From Vitreoscilla massiliensis (lineage in GTDB: Bacteria > Pseudomonadota > Gammaproteobacteria > Burkholderiales > Neisseriaceae), in assembly GCF_001457815.1 (NCBI RefSeq), contig NZ_LN898221.1:949053-1013052 (forward strand): a stretch of DNA of 64,000 nt, in the 5' to 3' direction. This document shows positions 15,860-24,215 of the stretch, piece after piece. The stretch's first letter is position 1. Every line of letters starts with the position of its first letter. The position numbers and the translations under genes were made by a program. The notes beneath the pieces were generated by a model. The model was not told the DNA's origin, did not search any database, and saw only the letters and a program-made list of their open reading frames with translations.

Positions 15860-17287
15860 TTAAGCCAATTTGGCTTTCATCAATTCTTGCACTTGCGCAG
15901 GGTTGGCCTTGCCGCGGCTGGCCTTCATCACCTGACCGACCAAGGCATTCAAGGCTTTTTCCTTACCGGCTTTGAATTCTTCTACCGATTTTGGATTGGC
16001 CGCCAACACTTCTTCGATCATTTTCTCGATGGCGCCCGTGTCATTGATTTGTTGCAAACCATCGCGCTCAATGATGGCTTCGGCACTCAAATCACTGCCC
16101 CACAAGGCTTCAAACACTTTTTTCGCCAATTTGCTCGACAAAGTACCGTCGCTGATTTTTTTCACCAAACCGGCCAAACGTTCGGCTGAAATCGGTGATT
16201 CGGCCAAGGTCAGTTCTTCACGGTTCAGACTGGCTGCCAATTCACCATTCATCCAGTTCGCCACCAACTTGCCTTCGCCCGACAATTTGGCTGCGGTTTC
16301 AAAATAATCGGCCGACAGTTTCGATGTGGTCAACAAACGCGCATCGTAATCGGTAATCGCATATTCAGCCACGAAGCGCTCGGCCATTTCGGCGGGCAAT
16401 TCTGGCATCGCCGCTTTCACGCGCGCCAATTGCTCATCGGAAATGATGACAGGCAACAAGTCTGGATCAGGGAAATAGCGGTAATCGTGCGCATCTTCTT
16501 TCGAGCGCATGGCACGGGTTTCGCCTTTGTCTGGGTCCCACAAACGCGTTTGTTGGATGACTTTGCCACCGTCTTCAATCAATTCGATTTGGCGTTCTAC
16601 TTCGTAATTGATGGCCGCTTCCAAGAAACGGAAGGAGTTCAGGTTTTTGATTTCACAACGGGTACCAAATGCTTCTTGACCGACAGGACGCACTGACACG
16701 TTGGCATCGATGCGGAACGAGCCTTCGGCCATATTGCCGTCACAAATTTCCAACCACGTTACCAAGTCGTGCATGGCTTTGGCATAAGCCACCGCCTCTT
16801 GCGCATTGCGCATTTCGGGTTCAGACACCACTTCCAACAAAGGCGTGCCGGCACGGTTTAAGTCGATGCCAGTAAAGCCTTGCACCGCATCGTGTACCGA
16901 TTTGCCTGCGTCTTCTTCCATGTGCGCACGCGTCACATTGATGGTTTTGACTTCATCGCCAACCACGATGTCCAATTTACCGAATTCCACAATCGGGTAA
17001 TCCATTTGGCTGATTTGGTAGCCTTTGGGCAAATCAGGATAAAAATAGTTTTTGCGGTCAAAAATATTGGTTTGATTGATGGTGGCTTTCAAAGCCAAGC
17101 CCAATTTAATGCCTTTTTCAATCACCGCACGGTTCATCACCGGCAAAGCACCCGGCATGGCCAAATCCACCACCGAAGTGTGGGTATTGGCATCGGCACC
17201 AAACGCAGTAGACGCGCCGCTGAAAATTTTCGATTGCGTGTTCATTTGGACATGGATTTCCAGTCCAATTACGGTTTCCCAAGTCAT
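15860..17287 (-). CDS. gatB: aspartyl/glutamyl-tRNA amidotransferase subunit B
   Basis: 475 aa, full length. GatB phosphorylates the misacylated Glu-tRNA-Gln or Asp-tRNA-Asn and receives ammonia from GatA. The start WETVIGLEIHVQMNTQSKIFSGAS, the metal-binding stretch DLPKGYQISQMDYPIVEFGK, RAHMEEDAGKSVHD, DLNRAGTPLLEVVSEPEMR and the C-terminal YqeY-like tRNA-binding tail (…GQVMKASRGKANPAQVQELMKAKL) are all visible. It is separated from gatC and gatA by two unrelated genes (17344-19777), but all five lie on the same strand and could share transcription. A palindromic overlapping DUS pair (17307-17327) lies just upstream of the ATG. Confidence 0.95.
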   Translation of the reverse strand: MTWETVIGLEIHVQMNTQSKIFSGASTAFGADANTHTSVVDLAMPGALPVMNRAVIEKGIKLGLALKATINQTNIFDRKNYFYPDLPKGYQISQMDYPIVEFGKLDIVVGDEVKTINVTRAHMEEDAGKSVHDAVQGFTGIDLNRAGTPLLEVVSEPEMRNAQEAVAYAKAMHDLVTWLEICDGNMAEGSFRIDANVSVRPVGQEAFGTRCEIKNLNSFRFLEAAINYEVERQIELIEDGGKVIQQTRLWDPDKGETRAMRSKEDAHDYRYFPDPDLLPVIISDEQLARVKAAMPELPAEMAERFVAEYAITDYDARLLTTSKLSADYFETAAKLSGEGKLVANWMNGELAASLNREELTLAESPISAERLAGLVKKISDGTLSSKLAKKVFEALWGSDLSAEAIIERDGLQQINDTGAIEKMIEEVLAANPKSVEEFKAGKEKALNALVGQVMKASRGKANPAQVQELMKAKLA

Positions 17288-17306
17288 GTTCTTACTCTCT
17301 TATGCT

Positions 17307-17327
17307 GTTTACAGGCGGCCTGTAAAC
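17307..17327. repeat. overlapping palindromic DUS pair
   Basis: A 21-bp palindrome (10-bp arms GTTTACAGGC / GCCTGTAAAC around a central G) formed by two DUS copies sharing their GC ends. Only the second is an exact GCGGCCTGTAA (17315-17325). It lies between the NERD-helicase stop and the gatB start and could form a compact hairpin. Confidence 0.7.
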
Positions 17328-17343
17328 TTGGTATTGCTAAAAA

Positions 17344-19260
17344 TTAATCTGCTGCAACCACTTGCTGTGCAAGCTGTTGTATAAACATTCCTGTGCCCGA
17401 ACCGGTGACCACCAATGCCCGCTGTGCACGTGTTAAGCCCACGTACAACACCCGTGCATCGGCGCTGATGCGGTCGGCGCTTTTGCCCATTTGCCCCACG
17501 CCCATTACCACCACATGCGAAAATTCCAATCCTTTAGAGGAATGCAAAGTCATGATGGCAATGCTGTCGTCTTGTGGCTGATAGGCTTTTTTACTGCGGC
17601 CATCCCATAACAATTGGGTAGCGATATGGTGTTCATCTAAGGCCTGCGCCACTTGCTTCGCCTGCTCTTTGGTATAGCTTAAAATTGCTATTTTATTCAA
17701 AGCCACACCTTTGCTTTGCCAAGCCTGTATGCACTTCACTGCTTTCATGGCCTCGGCTTGAAAGTCTGCCACTTGATACACCACAGGCACAGGACCTGAA
17801 ATGCCTGCTGCTTCAGGTGCAATCAAAGGTATGTGGTCTTCATCTTGCACATCTTGGTTTTGCCAATAGCCACTGGCAAACGCAGCGGCAAACGCCAAAA
17901 TTTCGCGGCTATTACGGTAATTCAAGCGCAAAATCGACGTACGCCCTTGCGCCTTAATGCCCACACTGGACAAGGAGAAATCCAAACCGCCACGACGGTA
18001 AATCGCTTGCGCATCGTCGTAAAGCAATAGCAAAGACTCCTCTTCACCATCCAACATTTGCGTCACCACTTGCAACCAAGCGGCCTCAAAATCATGGCCT
18101 TCATCTATCAAGATGGCACCATACTGCTGCTGCGGAATGCGGCCATCGGCAACGGCTTGTATCAAAGTCGCCACTTGGCGTTCAAAAACCTGCGCTTCGC
18201 CTGCTTGTGTGGCGATGTCATGGTGGCGCAACTGCTCCGCACACCAATCATGAAAATGCAAAGCCTGAACCTTGTCACCCAAGCCTTTGTGCACCATCAT
18301 GGCGCGCAATTTGGCTGCCAAAGTAACATTAAAACACAAGACCAATATCGGCTTATCCATGCTCACAGCCAAATGCTGACAACGGTAAGCCAAAATCAAG
18401 GTTTTGCCTGAGCCTGCCACACCGTGTATCACCCGATGGCCACTGCCCAAATTGCGAGCCAGTTGTTCTTGTTGCATGTCCATCACTTTAATCAGGTCAG
18501 GAATGTCCACAATTTTACTGTCTGTAACTGAGTCTAACGTGTTTACAGGCCGCTTATTGGCGTCTGCTGCGGCTTCTTCCTGTGGCTCCGTATCAAACAA
18601 TTGCCCTTGCAAAGCCACCGTATCAATGCGAATTTCCGGAAACAAATGCCAGCGAACTCGGTCAATTTCGCTCGCACTCAAGGCCTCGCCAAACTGATAA
18701 GGAAACATGCCCCACAATTGCTCTTGTATGGTTTCTGCATCCACATCGGCCTGTAAATCTTCTTGGTACAAGACCAAATGGTCAGGCAGCAAGACATCGC
18801 GCTTGTCAGTTGGAACAATTTTATGAATATTGGCGCGCTTAATATTGGTAAATACCACGCCAAACCCATAGGCAAATTTAATTTTGCCAGGTTGACTGCC
18901 TTCTACCTGTTGCAAAGCCTTGTCTTGGCTCATCGCATTAATGGCTGCAAACCCACATTGTCTGACTTGCTCCAATGGGTGTGCTTCGGTTTTTAAGCCA
19001 GTTTTGGTTAGCCGTGTCACATCATTGGGATTAAGGTTTTTAAATTCCTCAAGCTTCCAATCCTTAACCTCCAAAAACAGCAAACCACGGCGCGGATGCA
19101 AAATCACAAAATCAGGATAACGGCGTTTCTTACCCACGGGAATGTCATACCAGACCATGCACGCATCGTCCAACTGTGTGCGCAAAATTTCGGCCACGCG
19201 TTTTTCGCCTGCCGTCATTTTGTGTTTCACTTGGTTAAAACTGGGTATGAAAATCGCCAT
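17344..19260 (-). CDS. NERD nuclease-domain / superfamily 1 helicase fusion
   Basis: 638 aa. Residues 10-130 form a NERD domain, a nuclease-related fold with an intact PD-(D/E)xK-like site: Asp50 in YPDFVIL, Glu64 and Lys66 in FLEVKDW. Residues 275-630 form a UvrD-type SF1 helicase with all core motifs: GVAGSGKT (I, 280-287), LIDEGHDF (II), LLYDDAQAIYRR (III), LRLNYRNS (IV), MTLHSSKGLEFSHVVV (V) and LYVGLTRAQRALVV (VI). The ATG at 19260 follows GGGGAAG. The fusion suggests DNA processing (repair or defence against foreign DNA); the precise job is unknown. It carries an in-frame DUS encoding KRPVN (18543-18553) and lies between gatA and gatB. Confidence 0.85.
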   Translation of the reverse strand: MAIFIPSFNQVKHKMTAGEKRVAEILRTQLDDACMVWYDIPVGKKRRYPDFVILHPRRGLLFLEVKDWKLEEFKNLNPNDVTRLTKTGLKTEAHPLEQVRQCGFAAINAMSQDKALQQVEGSQPGKIKFAYGFGVVFTNIKRANIHKIVPTDKRDVLLPDHLVLYQEDLQADVDAETIQEQLWGMFPYQFGEALSASEIDRVRWHLFPEIRIDTVALQGQLFDTEPQEEAAADANKRPVNTLDSVTDSKIVDIPDLIKVMDMQQEQLARNLGSGHRVIHGVAGSGKTLILAYRCQHLAVSMDKPILVLCFNVTLAAKLRAMMVHKGLGDKVQALHFHDWCAEQLRHHDIATQAGEAQVFERQVATLIQAVADGRIPQQQYGAILIDEGHDFEAAWLQVVTQMLDGEEESLLLLYDDAQAIYRRGGLDFSLSSVGIKAQGRTSILRLNYRNSREILAFAAAFASGYWQNQDVQDEDHIPLIAPEAAGISGPVPVVYQVADFQAEAMKAVKCIQAWQSKGVALNKIAILSYTKEQAKQVAQALDEHHIATQLLWDGRSKKAYQPQDDSIAIMTLHSSKGLEFSHVVVMGVGQMGKSADRISADARVLYVGLTRAQRALVVTGSGTGMFIQQLAQQVVAAD

Positions 19261-19279
19261 TGACCACTTCCCCTGACTG

Positions 19280-19777
19280 TTATTTGTTTTTATGCGTTTG
19301 ACGACGCCATTGCCACACTGCTGCTGCCAATAAAGCCAACTCCAAAGCAAACGACCAATGGAGGATAAAATTCAATTGCCACGGTGAGTAGCGGTTGGTG
19401 ACGACAAACATGGCATACAGTTCATCATGCCATGGTTTGAGCCAGCCTATGTCGCCGACCACGCTGTCCAACACCATGTGCGACATGCCCGCCAAGCCCA
19501 ATAACACGGCATAAGCAGTCCAAGGTTTGCGCCACACGCCCCAAGCCGCTCCTGCCACCATGCTCACCAGCAGCCACACAATGGGCCAATGGGTAACATA
19601 CACATGGTGGTGGAACTGCCGCTTGTCCACCCAGTAGAACCACAACATGTCCACATCGGGTAAGGCGCCAAACACCGCACCGCTCAGATACCAGCGCTGC
19701 CATGACACCGTTGCCGGTTTCATGCGGATGAATAAAGCGGCCAGTAACAAGCCTGTGGGCGCGTGCGCAATCAGCAT
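19280..19777 (-). CDS. YdjM/DUF457-like metal-dependent hydrolase, membrane protein
   Basis: 165 aa, about four hydrophobic segments. MLIAHAPTGLLLAALF, GALPDVDMLWFYW, HHHVYVTHWPIVW and LAGMSHMVLDSVVGDIGWLKP give the His/Asp pattern of the YdjM/YbcI (DUF457) family, annotated as membrane-bound metal-dependent hydrolases. E. coli ydjM is a LexA target; its function is unknown. Its ATG lies 3 bp after the gatA stop (TAATCCATG on the minus strand), which implies translational coupling to gatA. The NERD-helicase starts 19 bp beyond its stop. Confidence 0.8.
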   Translation of the reverse strand: MLIAHAPTGLLLAALFIRMKPATVSWQRWYLSGAVFGALPDVDMLWFYWVDKRQFHHHVYVTHWPIVWLLVSMVAGAAWGVWRKPWTAYAVLLGLAGMSHMVLDSVVGDIGWLKPWHDELYAMFVVTNRYSPWQLNFILHWSFALELALLAAAVWQWRRQTHKNK

Positions 19778-19780
19778 GGA

Positions 19781-21229
19781 TTAAGCCGGGGTGCGGGTAT
19801 GCCAGTCGCTGTTCAATTGCAGTTGGTGCGCCACGTTCAGCAATTTGGCTTCGGCAAAATAATTGCCAAACAATTGCATGCCTATAGGCAAACCGTCTTG
19901 GCTAAAGCCAGCCGGCACGCTGATGCCCGGCAAACCGGCCAAATTCAATGAGGTGGTGAAAATATCGCTCAAGTACATTTGCACAGGGTCGGCGCTGTGG
20001 CTGCCGATGGCAGGTGCGGCGGTCGGTGCAGCGGGTGCCAAAATCACATCACATTGCTCAAATGCGGCCTGAAAGTCGTTAGACACCAAGCGGCGCAATT
20101 GCTGGGCTTTAACGTAATACGCATCGTAATAACCGTGTGACAACACATAAGTGCCAATCATGATGCGGCGTTTCACCTCTTCGCCAAAGCCTTCGGCACG
20201 GTTTTTACTGTAAAAATCGTCCAAGCTGCTGAAGCTGTCGGTACGATGACCGTAGCGCACGCCATCAAAACGTGACAAGTTGGCAGAGGCCTCGGCCGAA
20301 GCAATCACATAATAAGCCGGAATCACAAATTCGGTTTGTGGCAAGCTAATATCAACCATCACTGCGCCCAATGATTTGAGCAAGGCAATGGTGTTTTGTA
20401 CCGTAGCAGTCACATCGGCGCTCAGGCCGCCTTCTAAGTATTCCTTAGGCAAACCGACGCGCAAACCGGTCAAAGGCTGGTTCAAATCGCGCAGATAGTC
20501 TTCTACCGGACGTTCCAAACTGGTGGAATCGCGTTCATCAAAGCCGGCCATGGTATTGAGCAATAAGGCACAATCTTCGGCGGTTTGGGCAATCGGGCCG
20601 GCTTGGTCTAAGCTTGACGCATATGTCACCATGCCGAAACGGCTGATGATGCCATAAGTCGGTTTGATGCCGGTGACGCCGCAATGGGCTGCCGGTTGGC
20701 GAATTGAACCACCGGTGTCAGAACCCAAAGCCGCTGGTGCCAAACGCGCGGCCACGGCAGCCGCCACACCGCCACTGGAACCACCGGGTACATGCTTGTG
20801 ATTCCATGGATTGCGGGTAATGCCAAAATAAGAGCTTTCGCTGGTAGAGCCCATGGCGAATTCGTCCATGTTCACCTTGCCCAAAGTCACCATGCCTTTG
20901 TTGCGCAGGTTTTGCACCACGTGGGCGGTATAAGGGGCGACAAAGTTTTCCAACATTTTCGAGCCGCAAGAAGTGACCCAGCCGTCTTGGCAGAAATTGT
21001 CTTTGTAGGCGATGGGCACACCGGTGAGCAAACTGCTCATGCCGCTTTGCAAACGTTCGTCTGCCAATTGGGCTTCGTGTAAAGTTTTGTCAGCATCTAA
21101 GTGCACATAGGCATTGATGGCGGCATTTTCATTGTGGATGTGTTGCAAATAATCTTGTGCCAACTCAGTGGCAGAAACCTGTTTGCTTTGGAGCAAATCA
21201 CTGCATGCTTTAACGCTTAATTGTTTCAT
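19781..21229 (-). CDS. gatA: aspartyl/glutamyl-tRNA amidotransferase subunit A
   Basis: 482 aa, amidase-signature enzyme that releases ammonia from glutamine for GatB. The Ser-cisSer-Lys triad region is visible: VPIAYKDNF (Lys near 76), PGGSSGGVAAAVAARLAPAALGSDTGGSIRQPAAHCGVTGIKPTYG with the two catalytic serines. The C-terminal LPIGMQLFGNYFAEAKLLNVAHQLQ is typical. It follows gatC by 17 bp in the same operon. Confidence 0.95.
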   Translation of the reverse strand: MKQLSVKACSDLLQSKQVSATELAQDYLQHIHNENAAINAYVHLDADKTLHEAQLADERLQSGMSSLLTGVPIAYKDNFCQDGWVTSCGSKMLENFVAPYTAHVVQNLRNKGMVTLGKVNMDEFAMGSTSESSYFGITRNPWNHKHVPGGSSGGVAAAVAARLAPAALGSDTGGSIRQPAAHCGVTGIKPTYGIISRFGMVTYASSLDQAGPIAQTAEDCALLLNTMAGFDERDSTSLERPVEDYLRDLNQPLTGLRVGLPKEYLEGGLSADVTATVQNTIALLKSLGAVMVDISLPQTEFVIPAYYVIASAEASANLSRFDGVRYGHRTDSFSSLDDFYSKNRAEGFGEEVKRRIMIGTYVLSHGYYDAYYVKAQQLRRLVSNDFQAAFEQCDVILAPAAPTAAPAIGSHSADPVQMYLSDIFTTSLNLAGLPGISVPAGFSQDGLPIGMQLFGNYFAEAKLLNVAHQLQLNSDWHTRTPA

Positions 21230-21246
21230 GTATGTCTTTCACGCGT

Positions 21247-21534
21247 TTAATCTAAAACCTTAGGCACCAAATACAAGCCGTCCTGTACCAATGGCGCACA
21301 TTCTTGATAATGCTCACGTTGATTTTCTGCACTCACGCTATCATCACGCAAACGCAAAGCCAATTCATGCGGATGACGCATGGGTTGTACCCCTTCTGTG
21401 GGTATCTTTTGCATTTTTGCAATCATGTCAAACACGTTGTTTAATTGATTCTGAGTGGCTTCAAGCTCGGCGTCGCTTAAGGCGAGACGGGACAGTCTTG
21501 CGATTTTTTGTACATCACTTGCGGTTAACGCCAT
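21247..21534 (-). CDS. gatC: aspartyl/glutamyl-tRNA amidotransferase subunit C
   Basis: 95 aa from ATG 21534, preceded by AAGGATATCCTC. GatC is a belt-like chaperone that holds GatA and GatB together. MALTASDVQKIARLSRLALSDAELEATQNQLNNVFDMIAKMQKIPTEGVQPM and the C-terminal LRDDSVSAENQREHYQECAPLVQDGLYLVPKVLD are diagnostic. First gene of the gat group, divergent from mreB; the shared 233-bp intergenic region must hold both promoters. Confidence 0.93.
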   Translation of the reverse strand: MALTASDVQKIARLSRLALSDAELEATQNQLNNVFDMIAKMQKIPTEGVQPMRHPHELALRLRDDSVSAENQREHYQECAPLVQDGLYLVPKVLD

Positions 21535-21767
21535 GAGGATATCCTTCAATTGCATTTAAATAATACGTTAAACTGGCAGCCAAATGCTTAGCAAGCGGCA
21601 TAAAGTCAGGTATGATACACGCTTTTGGTTTTAGGCTGCCGTTAGAGGTAAAATTATAACCGATTTTCACCACTGGGTAAGCCTTAGCACTGATGTCGCA
21701 TCGCAACAAGCGATGCCCACAATCTGAATCAATACGGCCCAATATAAACCTTTTCAGGAAACTTTCG

Positions 21768-22808
21768 ATGTTGCGTTTTTTAACCCGCTTTTTCTCCAAT
21801 GACCTCGCCATTGACCTTGGTACCGCCAACACTTTGATTTACATTAAAGGCAAAGACATCGTCTTGAATGAGCCTTCAGTGGTGGCAATGCACATCAACC
21901 CAAACTCAAACAAAGACGAAACTTTGGCCGTGGGCGCGGATGCTAAAAAAATGCTGGGTCGTACGCCAGGTTCGATTCAAGCCATCCGTCCAATGAAAGA
22001 CGGCGTGATTGCCGACTTCAATGTGACCGAACGCATGTTGAAAGCCTTTATCCGCAAAGTGAATAACGGCAAATTCTCAGCCCCTCCTCGCATCGTGATT
22101 TGTGTGCCTTGTGGCTCTACCCAAGTAGAACGCAAAGCCATCCGCGACTCGGCTTTGGCCGCAGGTGCGTCCAGCGTGAACCTGATTGAAGAACCTATGG
22201 CCGCGGCCATTGGCGCGGGTTTGCCGATTGAAGAGCCTACTGGTTCTATGGTGGTGGACATTGGTGGTGGCACCACTGAAGTGGGCGTGGTGTCTTTGAG
22301 CGGCTTGGTGTATTCACACTCTATCCGTGTTGGTGGCGATGCGTTTGACGAAGCGATTATCAATTATGTGCGCCGCAACTACGGCATGTTGATTGGTGAA
22401 GCCACTGCCGAGCAAATCAAAAAAGAAATCGGTACGGCCTTCCCTGGTACTGAAGTGCGTGAAATCGAAGTCAAAGGCCGCAACTTGGCCGAAGGCATTC
22501 CACGTTCATTCACCATCACTTCTAATGAAGTGTTGGAAGCCTTGTCTGAGCCATTGAATCAAATCGTACAGGCCGTTAAAAATGCGTTGGAACAAACCCC
22601 ACCAGAATTGGGCGGTGACATTGCTGAACGTGGCCCTGTATTGACCGGTGGTGGTGCCTTATTGCGCGACATCGACCGTTTATTGGCCGAAGAAACAGGT
22701 TTGCCTGTCAACATCGCCGACGATCCTTTGACTTGCGTGGCACGCGGTTCTGGCATCGCCTTGGACAAAATTGGTAAATTGAATTCCATTTTCGTTGTAA
22801 ACCCTTAA
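21768..22808 (+). CDS. mreB: rod-shape determining actin homologue MreB
   Basis: 346 aa from ATG 21768, behind CAGGAAACTTTCG; the frame is open further upstream but those codons do not match the family. MreB filaments under the inner membrane guide lateral cell-wall synthesis. Actin-fold nucleotide motifs: DLAIDLGTANTLIY, GSMVVDIGGGTTEVGVVSL and GPVLTGGGALLRDID; the N-terminal MLRFLTRFF is the amphipathic membrane helix. First of five overlapping genes (mreB-mreC-mreD-mrdA-rodA), which implies a rod-shaped or elongated cell, unlike the coccoid Neisseria that lost this set. Confidence 0.96.
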   Translation: MLRFLTRFFSNDLAIDLGTANTLIYIKGKDIVLNEPSVVAMHINPNSNKDETLAVGADAKKMLGRTPGSIQAIRPMKDGVIADFNVTERMLKAFIRKVNNGKFSAPPRIVICVPCGSTQVERKAIRDSALAAGASSVNLIEEPMAAAIGAGLPIEEPTGSMVVDIGGGTTEVGVVSLSGLVYSHSIRVGGDAFDEAIINYVRRNYGMLIGEATAEQIKKEIGTAFPGTEVREIEVKGRNLAEGIPRSFTITSNEVLEALSEPLNQIVQAVKNALEQTPPELGGDIAERGPVLTGGGALLRDIDRLLAEETGLPVNIADDPLTCVARGSGIALDKIGKLNSIFVVNP

Positions 22809-22821
22809 TCTTGTTGCTTCG

Positions 22822-23712
22822 ATGTCTGAATCCTTACAATTTAACCAACGACGCCTCAACCCACTGACCAAAGTGGTGTTGTTGGTGTTGTTGGCCAGCA
22901 TACTTTTGGTCACCGATAAGCGTGTGGCAGCGGTCAAACAAATGCGCGCTCAATTGGCCGGTTTGTTCTATCCGGTGCAATGGCTTGCCAACCAACCGGT
23001 CAGTTGGTATCAAAATGCCAATCAATACTTCACCGCGCAAAACCATTTGCAAGAGCAAAACAAAATGCTCGGCAATGAAAACAGCCGTTTGAAGATAGAA
23101 CTCAGTCAACTCAAAGGCGTGCACAACAACGTCGACGAACAAGCGGCCAACAGCCGTTTGAAAGACTTATTGTCTTTGCCAACGAGTGACGCGCAGATTG
23201 TGTATGTGGGCAATGAACCCTTCCCTACCCACTACCTGCTCAACAAAGGCAGCAGTGACGGCATCAAAACAGGGCAAGCGGTGGTGACTGCCGATGGTTT
23301 ATTGGGCCAAATCACCTCGGTCGGCAGCAAGCATTCTGAATTGACGCTGCTGAACAACGCCCAAACAGTGATTCCTGTCATGGTGGCGCGCACCGGCGTG
23401 CGCAGTTTGTTGTATGGCAATTTGGAAACTTTGGATTTGCGTTACTTCCCAGTCAGTGCGGATTTGCAAAAAGGCGATGTACTGGTAACTTCGGGCATGG
23501 ACAATGTGTATCCAGCCGGCATCCCTGTGGCCAGCATCACCTCGATTACCCCGACCAGCGGCACACCGTTTTACAAAGCCACTACCCGTGCCACAGCCAA
23601 TTTGACCAGTACGCGTTCAGTATTAATATTAGCGGCCAAACCTGTTGTGTACCAAGCCGATACCAGCAGCCTTACCCCCGCATCCGCACCTGAAAGTGCC
23701 TCCGCTCCATGA
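22822..23712 (+). CDS. mreC: rod-shape determining protein MreC
   Basis: 296 aa: membrane anchor (about 16-32), a periplasmic coiled coil (NHLQEQNKMLGNENSRLKIELSQLKGV, about 74-98), then the beta-barrel pair typical of MreC (VVTADGLLGQITSVGSKHSELTLLNN…GDVLVTSGMDNVYPAGIPV). It links MreB to PBP2 in the elongasome. A Ser/Ala/Pro-rich tail ends the protein. Starts 13 bp after mreB with a poor ribosome-binding site; overlaps mreD by 4 bp. Confidence 0.93.
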   Translation: MSESLQFNQRRLNPLTKVVLLVLLASILLVTDKRVAAVKQMRAQLAGLFYPVQWLANQPVSWYQNANQYFTAQNHLQEQNKMLGNENSRLKIELSQLKGVHNNVDEQAANSRLKDLLSLPTSDAQIVYVGNEPFPTHYLLNKGSSDGIKTGQAVVTADGLLGQITSVGSKHSELTLLNNAQTVIPVMVARTGVRSLLYGNLETLDLRYFPVSADLQKGDVLVTSGMDNVYPAGIPVASITSITPTSGTPFYKATTRATANLTSTRSVLILAAKPVVYQADTSSLTPASAPESASAP

Positions 23713-24215
23713 ATGCTTACAGCTCATCCAACCCTTACCGCGTGTCGGCATGGTTCATCACCTTGTCGTTCGCGATAACATTTTTCATAGACTTGATTGC
23801 TTGGCCAAAAGAATACTTCTTTTGGATGCCCGAATTCAGCTTGTTAATGCTGATTTATTGGGTATTGCACCGACCTGACAGCATCAACTTGGGCATCGCC
23901 TTTTGCTTGGGTTTAATCATGGATTTCGCCTTGCTGTCACCACTAGGCCAACACGCCATCAGTTACAGCATCATCGCTTACCTCGTTAGCCAACAACAAC
24001 GCCAATTACTGCTGTACCACTTTGGTTTTCAAGCCATCGCCGTGGGCGCTTTGTACATCTTACACGCAGCCATCATGGTGACCACACGTTTGTTTTATGA
24101 CCAAACGTTTTACGGCTGGACGTATTTCACCCCAGCCATCACCATTGCCTTAATCTGGCCTCTTTTCAACACCTTGATGGTTAACATCATGCATTGGCGA
24201 CAAAACAGACGATGA
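23709..24215 (+). CDS. mreD: rod-shape determining membrane protein MreD
   Basis: 168 aa, five to six membrane segments and charged edges typical of MreD (FSLLMLIYWVLHRPDSINLGIAFCLGLIMDFALLSPLGQHAISYSIIAYLV). Part of the elongasome with MreC and PBP2. Overlaps mreC (ATGA) and mrdA (ATGA), so the reading frames are translationally coupled. Confidence 0.9.
   Translation: MNAYSSSNPYRVSAWFITLSFAITFFIDLIAWPKEYFFWMPEFSLLMLIYWVLHRPDSINLGIAFCLGLIMDFALLSPLGQHAISYSIIAYLVSQQQRQLLLYHFGFQAIAVGALYILHAAIMVTTRLFYDQTFYGWTYFTPAITIALIWPLFNTLMVNIMHWRQNRR

Noticed and set aside
17344..19260. Gabija-type or other named defence system
   Set aside because: No partner gene such as an OLD-like nuclease is adjacent, and the NERD domain is fused to the helicase; only a general DNA-processing role can be claimed.
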